Shown here in pieces: positions 49,234-60,604 of a stretch of DNA of 64,000 nucleotides. Both the position numbers and the translations under genes were made by a program. This stretch comes from Osmia lignaria lignaria. Its lineage: Eukaryota; Arthropoda; Insecta; Hymenoptera; Megachilidae. The stretch lies in the NCBI RefSeq assembly GCF_051020975.1, contig NW_027478158.1:13082001-13146000 (forward strand). Direction: 5' to 3'. Position 1 is the stretch's first letter. Each line of letters starts with the position of its first letter. Under the pieces are notes generated by a model. That model ran no database searches. It was not told where the DNA came from and saw only the letters and a program-made list of their open reading frames with translations.

Positions 49234-51809
49234 GTAGGAAACTTAATTCTCTACAAAAAAGGGCTCTCAACATTTTGCCATAGCTCGCTTCGTTTCCGAG
49301 ATATTTGCAGATTTATCTCAAGGGAAGGGGCCTGACGGACATATTTCGAGATATTTCTTCTTCTTGTTGTTCTTCTTCTGCACAGCTAAGCTGGAAGTGG
49401 CATTTGCAGCTCGCAATAGTGCAGAGTTATCTCAAAGAAAGGGGCCACGGTGTTTCTGTATCTCTATTATGTTGGTGCGGCTTCGGAACTTTTAAATATC
49501 TTGATATATGTCGAGAACTACGCATCTGATCAAAAAATATCATAGAACATGAAAAGTAGGAAACTTAATTCTCTACAAATACGGTCTCTTAACATTTTGC
49601 CATAGCTCGCTTCGTTTCCGAGATATTTGCAGATTTATCCCAAGGGAAGGGGCCTGAGGGACATATTTCGAGATATTTCTTCTTCTTGTTGTTCTCCTTC
49701 TGCACAGCTAAGCTGGAAGTGGCATTTGCAGCTCGCAATAGTGCAGAGTTATCTCAAAGAAAGGGGCCACGGTGTTTCTGTATCTCTATTATGTTGGTGC
49801 GGCTTCGGAACTTTTAAATATCTCGATATATCTCGAAAACTACGCTTCTGATCAAAAAATATCATAGAACATAAATTGTAGGAAACATAATTCTCTACAA
49901 AAAACGTCTCTTAACATTTTGCCATAGCTCGCTTCGTTTCCGAGATATTTGCAGATTCAGCTCAAAGGAACGGGCCTGACGGACATATTTCGAGATATTT
50001 CTTCTTCTTGTTGTTCTTCCTCTGCGCAGCTAAGCTGGAAGTGGCATTGGCAGCTCTCAATAGTGCAGAGTTATCTCAAAGAAAGGGGCCACGGAGTTTC
50101 TGTATCTCTATTATGTTGGTGCGGCTTCGGAACTTTGAAATATCTTGATATATCTCGAGAACTACGCATCTGATCAAAAAACATCATAGAACATAAAAAG
50201 TAGGAAACTTAATTCTCTACAAAAAAGGGCTCTTAACATTTTGCCATAGCTCGCTTCGTTTCCGAGATATTTGCAGATTTATCTCAAGGGAAGGGGCCTG
50301 ACGGACATATTTCGAGATATTTCTTCTTCTTGTTGTTCTTCTTCTGCACAGCTAAGCTGGAAGTGGCATTTGCAGCTCGCAATAGTGCAGAGTTATCTCA
50401 AAGAAAGGGGCCACGGTGTTTCTGTATCTCTATTATGTTGGTGCGGCTTCGGAACTTTTAAATATCTTGATATATGTCGAGAACTACGCATCTGACCAAA
50501 AAATATCATAGAACATGAAAAGTAGGAAACTTAATTCTCTACAAATACGGTCTCTTAACATTTTGCCATAGCTCGCTTCGTTTCCGAGATATTTGCAGAT
50601 TTATCTCAAGGGAAGGGGCCTGACGGACATATTTCGAGATATTTCTTCTTCTTGTTGTTCTTCTTCTGCACAGCTAAGCTGGAAGTGGCATTTGCAGCTC
50701 GCAATAGTGCAGAGTTATATCAAAGAAAGGGGCCACGGTGTTTCTGTATCTCTATTATGTTGGTGCGGCTTCGGAACTTTTAAATATCTTGATATATCTC
50801 GAGAACTACGCGTCTGATCAAAAAATATCATAGAACATAAAAAGTAGGAAACTTAATTCTCTACAAAAAAGGTCTCTTAACATTTTGCCATAGCTCGCTT
50901 CGTTTCCGAGATATTTGCAGATTTATCCCAAGGGAAGGGGCCTGAGGGACATATTTCGAGATATTTATTCTTCTTGTTGTTCTTCTTCTGCACAGCTAAG
51001 CTGGACGTGGCATTTGCAGCTCGCAATAGTGCAGAGTTATCTCAAAGAAAGGGGCCACGGTGTTTCTGTATCTCTATTATGTTGGTGCGGCTTCGGAACT
51101 TTTAAATATCTTGATATATCTCGAGAACTACGCATCTGATCAAAAAATATCATAGAACATAAAAAGCAGGAAACTTAATTCTCTACAAAAAAGGTCTCAT
51201 AAGATTTTGCCATAGCTCGCATCGTTTCCGAGATATTTGCAGATTTATCTCAAGGGAAGGGTCCTGACGGACATATTTCGAGATATTTCTTCTTCTTGTT
51301 GTTCTTCTTCTGCACAGCTAAGCTGGAAGTGGCATTTACAGCTCGCAATAGTGCAGAGTTATCTCAAAGAAAGGGGCCACGGTGTTTCTGTATCTCTATT
51401 ATGTTGGTGCGGCTTCGGAACTTTTAAATATCTTGATATATCTCGAGAACTACGCATCTGATCAAAAAATATCATAGAACATAAAAAGTAGGAAACTTAA
51501 TTCTCTACAAAAAAGGTCTCTTAAGATTTTGCCATAGCTTGCTTCGTTTCCGAGATATTTGCAGATTTATCTCAAGGGAAGGGGCCTGACGGACATATTT
51601 CGAGATATTTCTTCTTCTTGTTGTTCTTCTTCTGCACAGCTAAGCTGGAAGTGGCATTTACAGCTGGCAATAGTGCAGAGTTATCTCAAAGAAAGGGGCC
51701 ACGGTGTTTCTGTATCTCTATTATGTTGGTGCGGCTTCGGAACTTTTAAATATCTTGATATATCTCGAGAACTACGCATCTGATCAAAAAATATCATAGA
51801 ACATAAAAA
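49234..51809 (+). repeat. Array domain IV: small transitional block
   Basis: Eight units carry local variants. AAAAAAGGGCTC, GATATATGTCGAG and CATGAAAAGTAGG with CAAATACGGTC recur 966 bp apart (units at 49234 and 50200). TTATCCCAAGGG with GCCTGAGGGAC recurs in units at 49556 and 50844. The last two units (51166, 51488) resemble units near 59318-60283 (for example AGGGTCCTGACGG and GGTCTCATAA), hinting at exchange with domain VI. Confidence 0.7.
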
Positions 51810-52775
51810 GTAGGAAACTTAATTCTCTACAAAAAAGGTGTCTTAACATTTTGCCATAGCTCGCTTCGTTTCCGAGATATGTGCAGATATATCTCAAGGG
51901 AAGGGGCCTGACGGACATATTTCGAGATATTTCTTCTTCTTGTTGTTCTTCTTCTGCACAGCAAAACTGGAAGTGGCATTTCCAGCTCGCAATAGTGCAG
52001 AGTTATCTCAAAGAAAGGGGCCACGGTGTTTCTGTATCTCTATTATGTTGGTGCGGCTTCGGAACTTTTAAATATCTTGATATATCTCGAGAACTACGCA
52101 TCTGATCAAAGAATATCATAGAACATAAAAAGTAGGAAACTTAATTCTCTACAAAAAAGGTCTGTTAACATTTTGCCATAGCTCGCTTCGTTTCCGAGAT
52201 ATTTGCAGATTTATCTCAAGGGAAGGGGCCTGACGGACATATTTCGAGATATTTCTTCTTCTTGTTGTTCTTCTTCTGCACAGCTAAGCTGGAAGTGGCA
52301 TTTGCAGCTCGCAATAGTGCAGAGTTATCTCAAAGAAAGGGGCCACGGTGTGTCTGTATCTCTATTATGTTGGTGCGGCTTCGGAACTTTTAAATATCTC
52401 GATATATCTCGAAAACTACGCTTCTGATCAAAAAATATCATACAACATAAATTGTAGGAAACATAATTCTCTACAAAAAACGTCTCTTCACATTTTGCCA
52501 TAGCTCGCTTCGTTTCCGAGATATTTGCAGATTTATCTCAAGGGAAGGTGCCTAACGGACATATTTCGAGATATTTCTTCTTCTTGTTGTTCTTCTTCTG
52601 CACAGCTAAGCTGGAAGTGGCATTTGCGGCTCGCACTAGTGCAGAGTTACCTCAACGAAAGGGGCCACGGGGTTTCTGTATCTCTATTATGTTGGTGCAG
52701 CTTCGGAACTTTTAAATATCTTAACATATCTCGAGAACTACGCATCTGATCAAAAAATATCATGGATCATAAAAA

Positions 52776-53211
52776 GTGGAAAACTTAATTCTCTACAAAA
52801 AAGGTCTCTTAACATTTTGCCATAGCTCGCTTCGTTTCCAAGATATTTGCAGATTTATCTCAAGGGAAGGGGCCTAACGGACATATTTCGAGATATTTCT
52901 TCTTCTTGCTGTTCTTCTTCTGCACAGCTAAACTGGAAGTGGCATTTCCAGCTCGCAATAGTGCAGATTTATCTCAAGGGATGGGGCCTGACGGACATAT
53001 TTCGAGATATTTCTTCTTCTTGTTGTTCTTCTTCTGCACAGCTAAGCTGGAAGTGGCATTTACAGCTCGCAATAGTGCAGAGTTATCTCAAAGAAAGGGG
53101 CCACGGTGTTTCTGTATCTCTATTATGTTGGTGCGGCTTCGGAACTTTTAAATATCTTGATATATCTCGAGAACTACGCATCTGATCAAAAAATATCATA
53201 GAAGATAAAAA
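52776..53211 (+). repeat. 436-bp hybrid unit with a 114-bp out-of-register insertion
   Basis: The unit runs normally to GTGCAGA at about 52967, the start of internal repeat copy 2, then continues as if in copy 1 (TTTATCTCAAGGG) and repeats the whole segment through the pyrimidine tract before finishing normally. The extra 114 bp equals exactly the spacing of the two 26-bp internal repeats in every unit. Crossover between copy 2 of one unit and copy 1 of another explains it. It fuses two open stretches into a 112-codon frame with no sign of coding. Confidence 0.95.
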
Positions 53212-53855
53212 GTAGGAAACTTAATTCTCTACAAAAAAGGTCTATTAACATTTTGCCATAGCTCGCTTCGTTTCCGAGATATTTGCAGATTTATCTCAAG
53301 GGAAGGGGCCTGACGGACATATTTCGAGATATTTCTTCTTCTTGTTGTTCTTCTTCTGCACAGCTAAGCTGGAAGTGGCATTTGCGGCTCGCACTAGTGC
53401 AGAGTTATCTCAAAGAAAGGGGCCACGGTGTTTCTGTATCTCTATTATGTTGGTGCGGCTTCGGAACTTTTAAATATCTCGATATATCTCGAGAACTACG
53501 CATCTGATCAAAAAATATCATACTACATAAAAAGTAGGAAACTTAATTCTCTACAAGAAAGGTATCTAAACATTTTGCCATAGCTCGCTTCGTTTCCGAG
53601 ATATGTGCAGATATATCTCAAGGGAAGGGGCCTGACGGACATATTTCGAGATATTTCTTCTTCTTGTTGTTCTTCTTCTGCACAGCAAAACTGGAAGTGG
53701 CATTTCCAGCTCGCAATAGTGCAGAGTTATCTCAAAGAAAGGGGCCACGGTGTATCTGTATCTCTATTATGTTGGTGCGGCTTCGGAACTTTTAAATATC
53801 TTGATATATCTCGAGAACTACGCATCTGATCAAAAAATATCATAGAACATAAAAA

Positions 53856-54496
53856 GTAGGAAACTTAATTCTCTACAAAAAAGGTGTCTTAACATTTTGC
53901 CATAGCTCGCTTCGTTTCCGAGATATGTGCAGATATATCTCAAGGGAAGGGGCCTGACGGACATATTTCGAGATATTTCTTCTTCTTGTTGTTCTTCTTC
54001 TGCACAGCAAAACTGGAAGTGGCATTTCCAGCTCGCAATAGTGCAGAGTTATCTCAAAGAAAGGGGCCACGGTGTTTCTGTATCTCTATTATGTTGGTGC
54101 GGCTTCGGAACTTTTAAATATCTTGATATATCTCGAGAACTACGCATCTGATCAAAGAATATCATAGAACATAAAAAGTAGGAAACTTAATTCTCTACAA
54201 AAAAGGTCTGTTAACATTTTGCCATAGCTCGCTTCGTTTCCGAGATATTTGCAGATTTATCTCAAGGGAAGGGGCCTGACGGACATATTTCGAGATATTT
54301 CTTCTTCTTGTTGTTCTTCTGCACAGCTAAGCTGGAAGTGGCATTTGCAGCTCGCAATAGTGCAGAGTTATCTCAAAGAAAGGGGCCACGGTGTGTCTGT
54401 ATCTCTATTATGTTGGTGCGGCTTCGGAACTTTTAAATATCTCGATATATCTCGAAAACTACGCTTCTGATCAAAAAATATCATACAACATAAATT
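53856..54496 (+). repeat. 2-unit segment shared with the 1284-bp repeat (963-bp offset)
   Basis: The CAGCAAAACTGG unit and the 319-bp GTGTGTCTG unit match 54819-55459 in sequence and order, 963 bp apart. This shows that the 3-bp deletion lineage was amplified first with a 3-unit period and then with a 4-unit period. Confidence 0.85.
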
Positions 54497-54818
54497 GTAG
54501 GAAACATAATTCTCTACAAAAAACGTCTCTTCACATTTTGCCATAGCTCGCTTCGTTTCCGAGATATTTGCAGATTTATCTCAAGGGAAGGGGCCTAACG
54601 GACATATTTCGAGATATTTCTTCTTCTTGTTGTTCTTCTTCTGCACAGCAAAACTGGAAGTGGCATTTCCAGCTCGCAATAGTGCAGAGTTATCTCAAAG
54701 AAAGGGGCCACGGTGTATCTGTATCTCTATTATGTTGGTGCGGCTTCGGAACTTTTAAATATCTTGATATATCTCGAGAACTACGCATCTGATCAAAAAA
54801 TATCATAGAACATAAAAA
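54497..54818 (+). repeat. Recombinant unit with a bracketed junction
   Basis: The left part (AAAAACGTCTCTTCAC and GGGCCTAACGG, to 54598) matches the unit type at 55460-55781. The right part (CAGCAAAACTGG and GGTGTATCTGTATC, from 54650) matches the unit at 53534-53855. The exchange therefore falls between 54598 and 54650, across the pyrimidine tract. This junction creates the 963-bp period. Confidence 0.85.
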
Positions 54819-56102
54819 GTAGGAAACTTAATTCTCTACAAAAAAGGTGTCTTAACATTTTGCCATAGCTCGCTTCGTTTCCGAGATATGTGCAGATATA
54901 TCTCAAGGGAAGGGGCCTGACGGACATATTTCGAGATATTTCTTCTTCTTGTTGTTCTTCTTCTGCACAGCAAAACTGGAAGTGGCATTTCCAGCTCGCA
55001 ATAGTGCAGAGTTATCTCAAAGAAAGGGGCCACGGTGTTTCTGTATCTCTATTATGTTGGTGCGGCTTCGGAACTTTTAAATATCTTGATATATCTCGAG
55101 AACTACGCATCTGATCAAAGAATATCATAGAACATAAAAAGTAGGAAACTTAATTCTCTACAAAAAAGGTCTGTTAACATTTTGCCATAGCTCGCTTCGT
55201 TTCCGAGATATTTGCAGATTTATCTCAAGGGAAGGGGCCTGACGGACATATTTCGAGATATTTCTTCTTCTTGTTGTTCTTCTGCACAGCTAAGCTGGAA
55301 GTGGCATTTGCAGCTCGCAATAGTGCAGAGTTATCTCAAAGAAAGGGGCCACGGTGTGTCTGTATCTCTATTATGTTGGTGCGGCTTCGGAACTTTTAAA
55401 TATCTCGATATATCTCGAAAACTACGCTTCTGATCAAAAAATATCATACAACATAAATTGTAGGAAACATAATTCTCTACAAAAAACGTCTCTTCACATT
55501 TTGCCATAGCTCGCTTCGTTTCCGAGATATTTGCAGATTTATCTCAAGGGAAGGGGCCTAACGGACATATTTCGAGATATTTCTTCTTCTTGTTGTTCTT
55601 CTTCTGCACAGCTAAGCTGGAAGTGGCATTTGCGGCTCGCACTAGTGCAGAGTTACCTCAACGAAAGGGGCCACGGTGTTTCTGTATCTCTATTATGTTG
55701 GTGCGGCTTCGGAACTTTTAAATATCTTGATATATCTCGAGAACTACGCATCTGATCAAAAAATATCATACTACATAAAAAGTAGGAAACTTAATTCTCT
55801 ACAAGAAAGGTGTCTAAACATTTTGCCATAGCCCGCTTCGTTTCCAAGATATTTGCAGATTTATCTCAAGGGAAGGGGCCTGACGGACATATTTCGAGAT
55901 ATTTCTTCTTCTTGTTGTTCTTCTTCTGCACAGCTAAGCTGGAAGTGGCATTTGCAGCTCGCAATAGTGCAGAGTTATCTCAAAGAAAGGGGCACGGTGT
56001 TTCTGTATCTCTATTATGTTGGTGCGGCTTCGGAACTTTTAAATATCTTGATATATCTCGAGAACTACGCATCTGATCAAAAAATATCATAGAACATAAA
56101 AA
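54819..56102 (+). repeat. 4-unit higher-order repeat (1284 bp), copy 1
   Basis: The four units are 322, 319, 322 and 321 bp, with markers CAGCAAAACTGG, GTGTGTCTG plus a lost TTC, GTTACCTCAACG, and GGGGCACGG (one C lost). The period is 4 x 322 minus 4. The next 1284 bp repeat it with no difference found by eye until the final few bases. Confidence 0.93.
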
Positions 56103-57386
56103 GTAGGAAACTTAATTCTCTACAAAAAAGGTGTCTTAACATTTTGCCATAGCTCGCTTCGTTTCCGAGATATGTGCAGATATATCTCAAGGGAAGGGGC
56201 CTGACGGACATATTTCGAGATATTTCTTCTTCTTGTTGTTCTTCTTCTGCACAGCAAAACTGGAAGTGGCATTTCCAGCTCGCAATAGTGCAGAGTTATC
56301 TCAAAGAAAGGGGCCACGGTGTTTCTGTATCTCTATTATGTTGGTGCGGCTTCGGAACTTTTAAATATCTTGATATATCTCGAGAACTACGCATCTGATC
56401 AAAGAATATCATAGAACATAAAAAGTAGGAAACTTAATTCTCTACAAAAAAGGTCTGTTAACATTTTGCCATAGCTCGCTTCGTTTCCGAGATATTTGCA
56501 GATTTATCTCAAGGGAAGGGGCCTGACGGACATATTTCGAGATATTTCTTCTTCTTGTTGTTCTTCTGCACAGCTAAGCTGGAAGTGGCATTTGCAGCTC
56601 GCAATAGTGCAGAGTTATCTCAAAGAAAGGGGCCACGGTGTGTCTGTATCTCTATTATGTTGGTGCGGCTTCGGAACTTTTAAATATCTCGATATATCTC
56701 GAAAACTACGCTTCTGATCAAAAAATATCATACAACATAAATTGTAGGAAACATAATTCTCTACAAAAAACGTCTCTTCACATTTTGCCATAGCTCGCTT
56801 CGTTTCCGAGATATTTGCAGATTTATCTCAAGGGAAGGGGCCTAACGGACATATTTCGAGATATTTCTTCTTCTTGTTGTTCTTCTTCTGCACAGCTAAG
56901 CTGGAAGTGGCATTTGCGGCTCGCACTAGTGCAGAGTTACCTCAACGAAAGGGGCCACGGTGTTTCTGTATCTCTATTATGTTGGTGCGGCTTCGGAACT
57001 TTTAAATATCTTGATATATCTCGAGAACTACGCATCTGATCAAAAAATATCATACTACATAAAAAGTAGGAAACTTAATTCTCTACAAGAAAGGTGTCTA
57101 AACATTTTGCCATAGCCCGCTTCGTTTCCAAGATATTTGCAGATTTATCTCAAGGGAAGGGGCCTGACGGACATATTTCGAGATATTTCTTCTTCTTGTT
57201 GTTCTTCTTCTGCACAGCTAAGCTGGAAGTGGCATTTGCAGCTCGCAATAGTGCAGAGTTATCTCAAAGAAAGGGGCACGGTGTTTCTGTATCTCTATTA
57301 TGTTGGTGCGGCTTCGGAACTTTTAAATATCTTGATATATCTCGAGAACTACGCATCTGATCAAAAAATATCATAGAACATAAATT
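56103..57386 (+). repeat. 4-unit higher-order repeat (1284 bp), copy 2
   Basis: This is adjacent to copy 1 and apparently identical, indel markers included, until CATAAATTG replaces CATAAAAAG near 57382. Shared indels show true duplication rather than independent mutation, although an assembly duplication cannot be excluded from sequence alone. Confidence 0.93.
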
Positions 57387-58030
57387 GTAGGAAACATAAT
57401 TCTCTACAAAAAAGGTCTCTTAACATTTTGCCATAGCTCGCTTCGGTTCCGAGATATTTGCAGATATATCTCAAGGGAAGGGGCCTGACGGACATATTTC
57501 GAGATATTTCTACTTCTTGTTGTTCTTCTTCTGCACAGCTAAGCTGGAAGTGGAATTTACAGCTCGCAATAGTGCAGAGTTATCTCAAAGAAAGGGGCCA
57601 CGGTGTTTCTGTATCTCTATTATGTTGGTGCGGCTTCGGAACTTTTAAATATCTCGATATATCTCGAAAACTACGCTTCTGATCACAAAATATCATACAA
57701 CATAAATTGTAGGAAACATAATTCTCTACAAAAAACGTCTCTTCACATTTTGCCATAGCTCGCTTCGTTTCCGAGATATTTGCAGATTTATCTCAAGGGA
57801 AGGGGCCTAACGGACATATTTCGAGATATTTCTTCTTCTTGTTGTTCTTCTTCTGCACAGCTAAGCTGGAAGTGGCATTTGCGGCTCGCACTAGTGCAGA
57901 GTTACCTCAACGAAAGGGGCCACGGTGTTTCTGTATCTCTATTATGTTGGTGCAGCGTCGGAACTTTTAAATATCTTAATATATCTCGAGAACTACGCAT
58001 CTGATCAAAAAATATCATGGATCATAAAAA

Positions 58031-58351
58031 GTGGAAAACTTAATTCTCTACAAAAAAGGTCTCTTAACATTTTGCCATAGCTCGCTTCGTTTCCGAGATA
58101 TTTGCAGATTTATCTCAAGGGAAGGGGCCTGACGGACATATTTCGAGATATTTCTTCTTCTTGTTGTTCTTCTTCTGCACAGCTAAGCTGGAAGTGGCAT
58201 TTGCAGCTCGCAATAGTGCAGAGTTATCTCAAAGAAAGGGGCACGGTGTTTCTGTATCTCTATTATGTTGGTGCGGCTTCGGAACTTTTAAATATCATGA
58301 TATATCTCGAGATCTACGCATCTGATCAAAAAATATCATAGAACATAAAAA
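58031..58351 (+). repeat. 321-bp unit carrying the GGGGCACGG deletion into domain VI
   Basis: The missing C in AAAGGGGCCACGG is the same as in the fourth unit of the 1284-bp repeat (55782-56102 and 57066-57386), while the unit's end (ATCATGATATATCTC) is of the domain VI type. It is thus a junction unit between the two domains. Confidence 0.8.
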
Positions 58352-60283
58352 GTAGGAAACTTAATTCTCTACAAAAAAGGTCTCTTAACATTTCGCCATA
58401 GCTCGCTTCGTTTTCGCGATATTTGCAGATTTATCTCAAGGGAAGGGGCCTGACGGACATATTTCGAGATATTTCTTCTTCTTGTTGTTCTTCTTCTGCA
58501 CAGCTAAGCTGGAAGTGGCATTTGCAGCTCGCAATAGTGCAGAGTTATCTCAAAGAAAGGGGCCACGGTGTTTCTGTATCTCTATTACGGTGGTGCGGCT
58601 TCGGAACTTTTAAATATCTTGATATATCTCGAGAACTACACATCTGATCAAAAAATATCATAGAACATAAAAAGTAGGAAACTTAATTCTCTACAAAAAA
58701 GGTCTCTTAGCATTTTGCCATAGCTCGCTTCGTTTCCGAGATATTTGCAGATTTATCTCAAGGGAAGGGGCCTGACGGACATATTTCGAGATATTTCTTC
58801 TTCTTGTTGTTCTTCTTCTGCACAGCTAAGCTGGAAGTGGCATTTGCAGCTCGCAATAGTGCAGAGTTATCTCAAAGAAAGGGGTCACGGTGTTTCTGTA
58901 TCTCTATTATGTTGGTGCGGCTTCGGAACTTTTAAATATCATGATATATCTCCAGATCTACGCATCTGATCAAAAAATATCATAGAACATAAAAAGTAGG
59001 AAACTTAATTCTCTACAAAAAAGGTCTCTTAAGATTTCGCCATAGCTCGCTTCGTTTCCGAGATATTTGCAGATTTATCTCAAGGGAAGGGGCCTGACGG
59101 ACATATTTCGAGATATTTCTTCTTCTTGTTGTTCTTCTTCTGCACAGCTAAGCTGGAAGTGGCATTTGCAGCTCGCAATAGTGCAGAGTTATCTCAAAGA
59201 AAGGGGCCACGGTGTTTCTGTATCTCTATTACGGTGGTGCGGCTTCGGAACTTTTAAATATCTTGATATATCTCGAGAACTACGCATCTGATCAAAAAAT
59301 ATCATAGAACATAAAAAGTAGGAAACTTAATTCTCTACAAAAAAGGTCTCTTAACATTTTGCCATAGCTCGCTTCGTTTCCGAGATATTTGCAGATTTAT
59401 CTCAAGGGAAGGGGCCTGACGGACATATTTCGAGATATTTCTTCTTCTTGTTGTTCTTCTTCTGCACAGCTAAGCTGGAAGTGGCATTTACAGCTCGCAA
59501 TAGTGCAGAGTTATCTCAAAGAAAGGGGCCACGGTGTTTCTGTATCTCTATTATGTTGGTGCGGCTTCGGAACTTTTAAATATCTTGATATATCTCGAGA
59601 ACTACGCATCTGATCAAAAAATATCATAGAACATAAAAAGTAGGAAACTTAATTCTCTACAAAAAAGGTCTCTTAACATTTTGCCATAGCTCGCTTCGTT
59701 TCCGAGATATTTGCAGATTTATCTCAAGCGAAGGGGCCTGACGGACATATTTCGAGATATTTCTTCTTCTTGTTGTTCTTCTTCTGCACAGCTAAGCTGG
59801 AAGTGGCATTTACAGCTCGCAATAGTGCAGAGTTATCTCAAAGAAAGGGGCCACGGTGTTTCTGTATCTCTATTATGTTGGTGCGGCTTCGGAACTTTTA
59901 AATATCTTGATATATCTCGAGAACTACGCATCTGCTCAAAAAATATCATAGAACGTAAAAAGTAGGAAACTTAATTCTCTACAAAAAAGGTCTCATAACA
60001 TTTTGCCATAGCTCGCTTCGTTTCCGAGATATTTGCAGATTTATCTCAAGGGAAGGGTCCTGACGGACACATTTCGAGATATTTCTTCTTCTTGTTGTTC
60101 TTCTTCTGCACAGCTAAGCTGGAAGTGGCATTTACAGCTCGCAATAGTGCAGAGTTATCTCAAAGAAAGGGGCCACGGTGTTTCTGTATCTCTATTATGT
60201 TGGTGCGGCTTCGGAACTTTTAAATATCTTGATATATCTCGAGAACTACGCATCTGATCAAAAAATATCATAGAACATAAAAA

Positions 60284-60604
60284 GTAGGAAACTTAATTCT
60301 CTACAAAAAAGGTCTCTTAACATTTTGCCATAGCTCGCTTCTTTCCGAGATATTTGCAGATTTATCTCAAGGGAAGGGGCCTGACGGACATATTTCGAGA
60401 TATTTCTTCTTCTTGTTGTTCTTCTTCTGCACAGCTAAGCTGGAAGTGGCATTTGCAGCTCGCAATAGTGCAGAGTTATCTCGGAGAAAGGGGCCACGGT
60501 GTTTCTGTATCTCCATTATGTTGGTGCGGCTTCGGAACTTTTAAATATCTTGTTATATCTCGAGAACTACGCATCTGATCAAAGAATATCATAGAACATA
60601 AAAA
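60284..60604 (+). repeat. 321-bp unit (1-bp deletion)
   Basis: GCTTCGTTTCCGAG reads GCTTCTTTCCGAG near 60340, so one G is missing. No other unit shares it. It accounts for the single-base difference from 7 x 322 in the offset between the two ACGGTGG / CATGAT blocks. Confidence 0.85.

Larger units (their letters stand above)
51810..58030 (+). repeat. Array domain V: recent short higher-order repeats and recombinant units
   Basis: This domain has most of the altered-length units of the window: 436 bp (one), 319 bp (three) and 321 bp (two). Diagnostic units are CAGCAAAACTGG with GATATGTGCAG; GTGTGTCTGTATC with CATACAACATAAATTG; GTTACCTCAACG with CTTCACATTTTGCC; and TTTCCAAGATATT with GGGGCACGG. 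They recur in the same order with 963-bp and 1284-bp periods. Confidence 0.85.

Noticed and set aside
52847..53185. 112-codon frame, the longest in the window
   Set aside because: It results from the 114-bp (38-codon) out-of-register insertion joining two copies of the same repeat segment; 114 is a multiple of 3, so the frame stays open by arithmetic.
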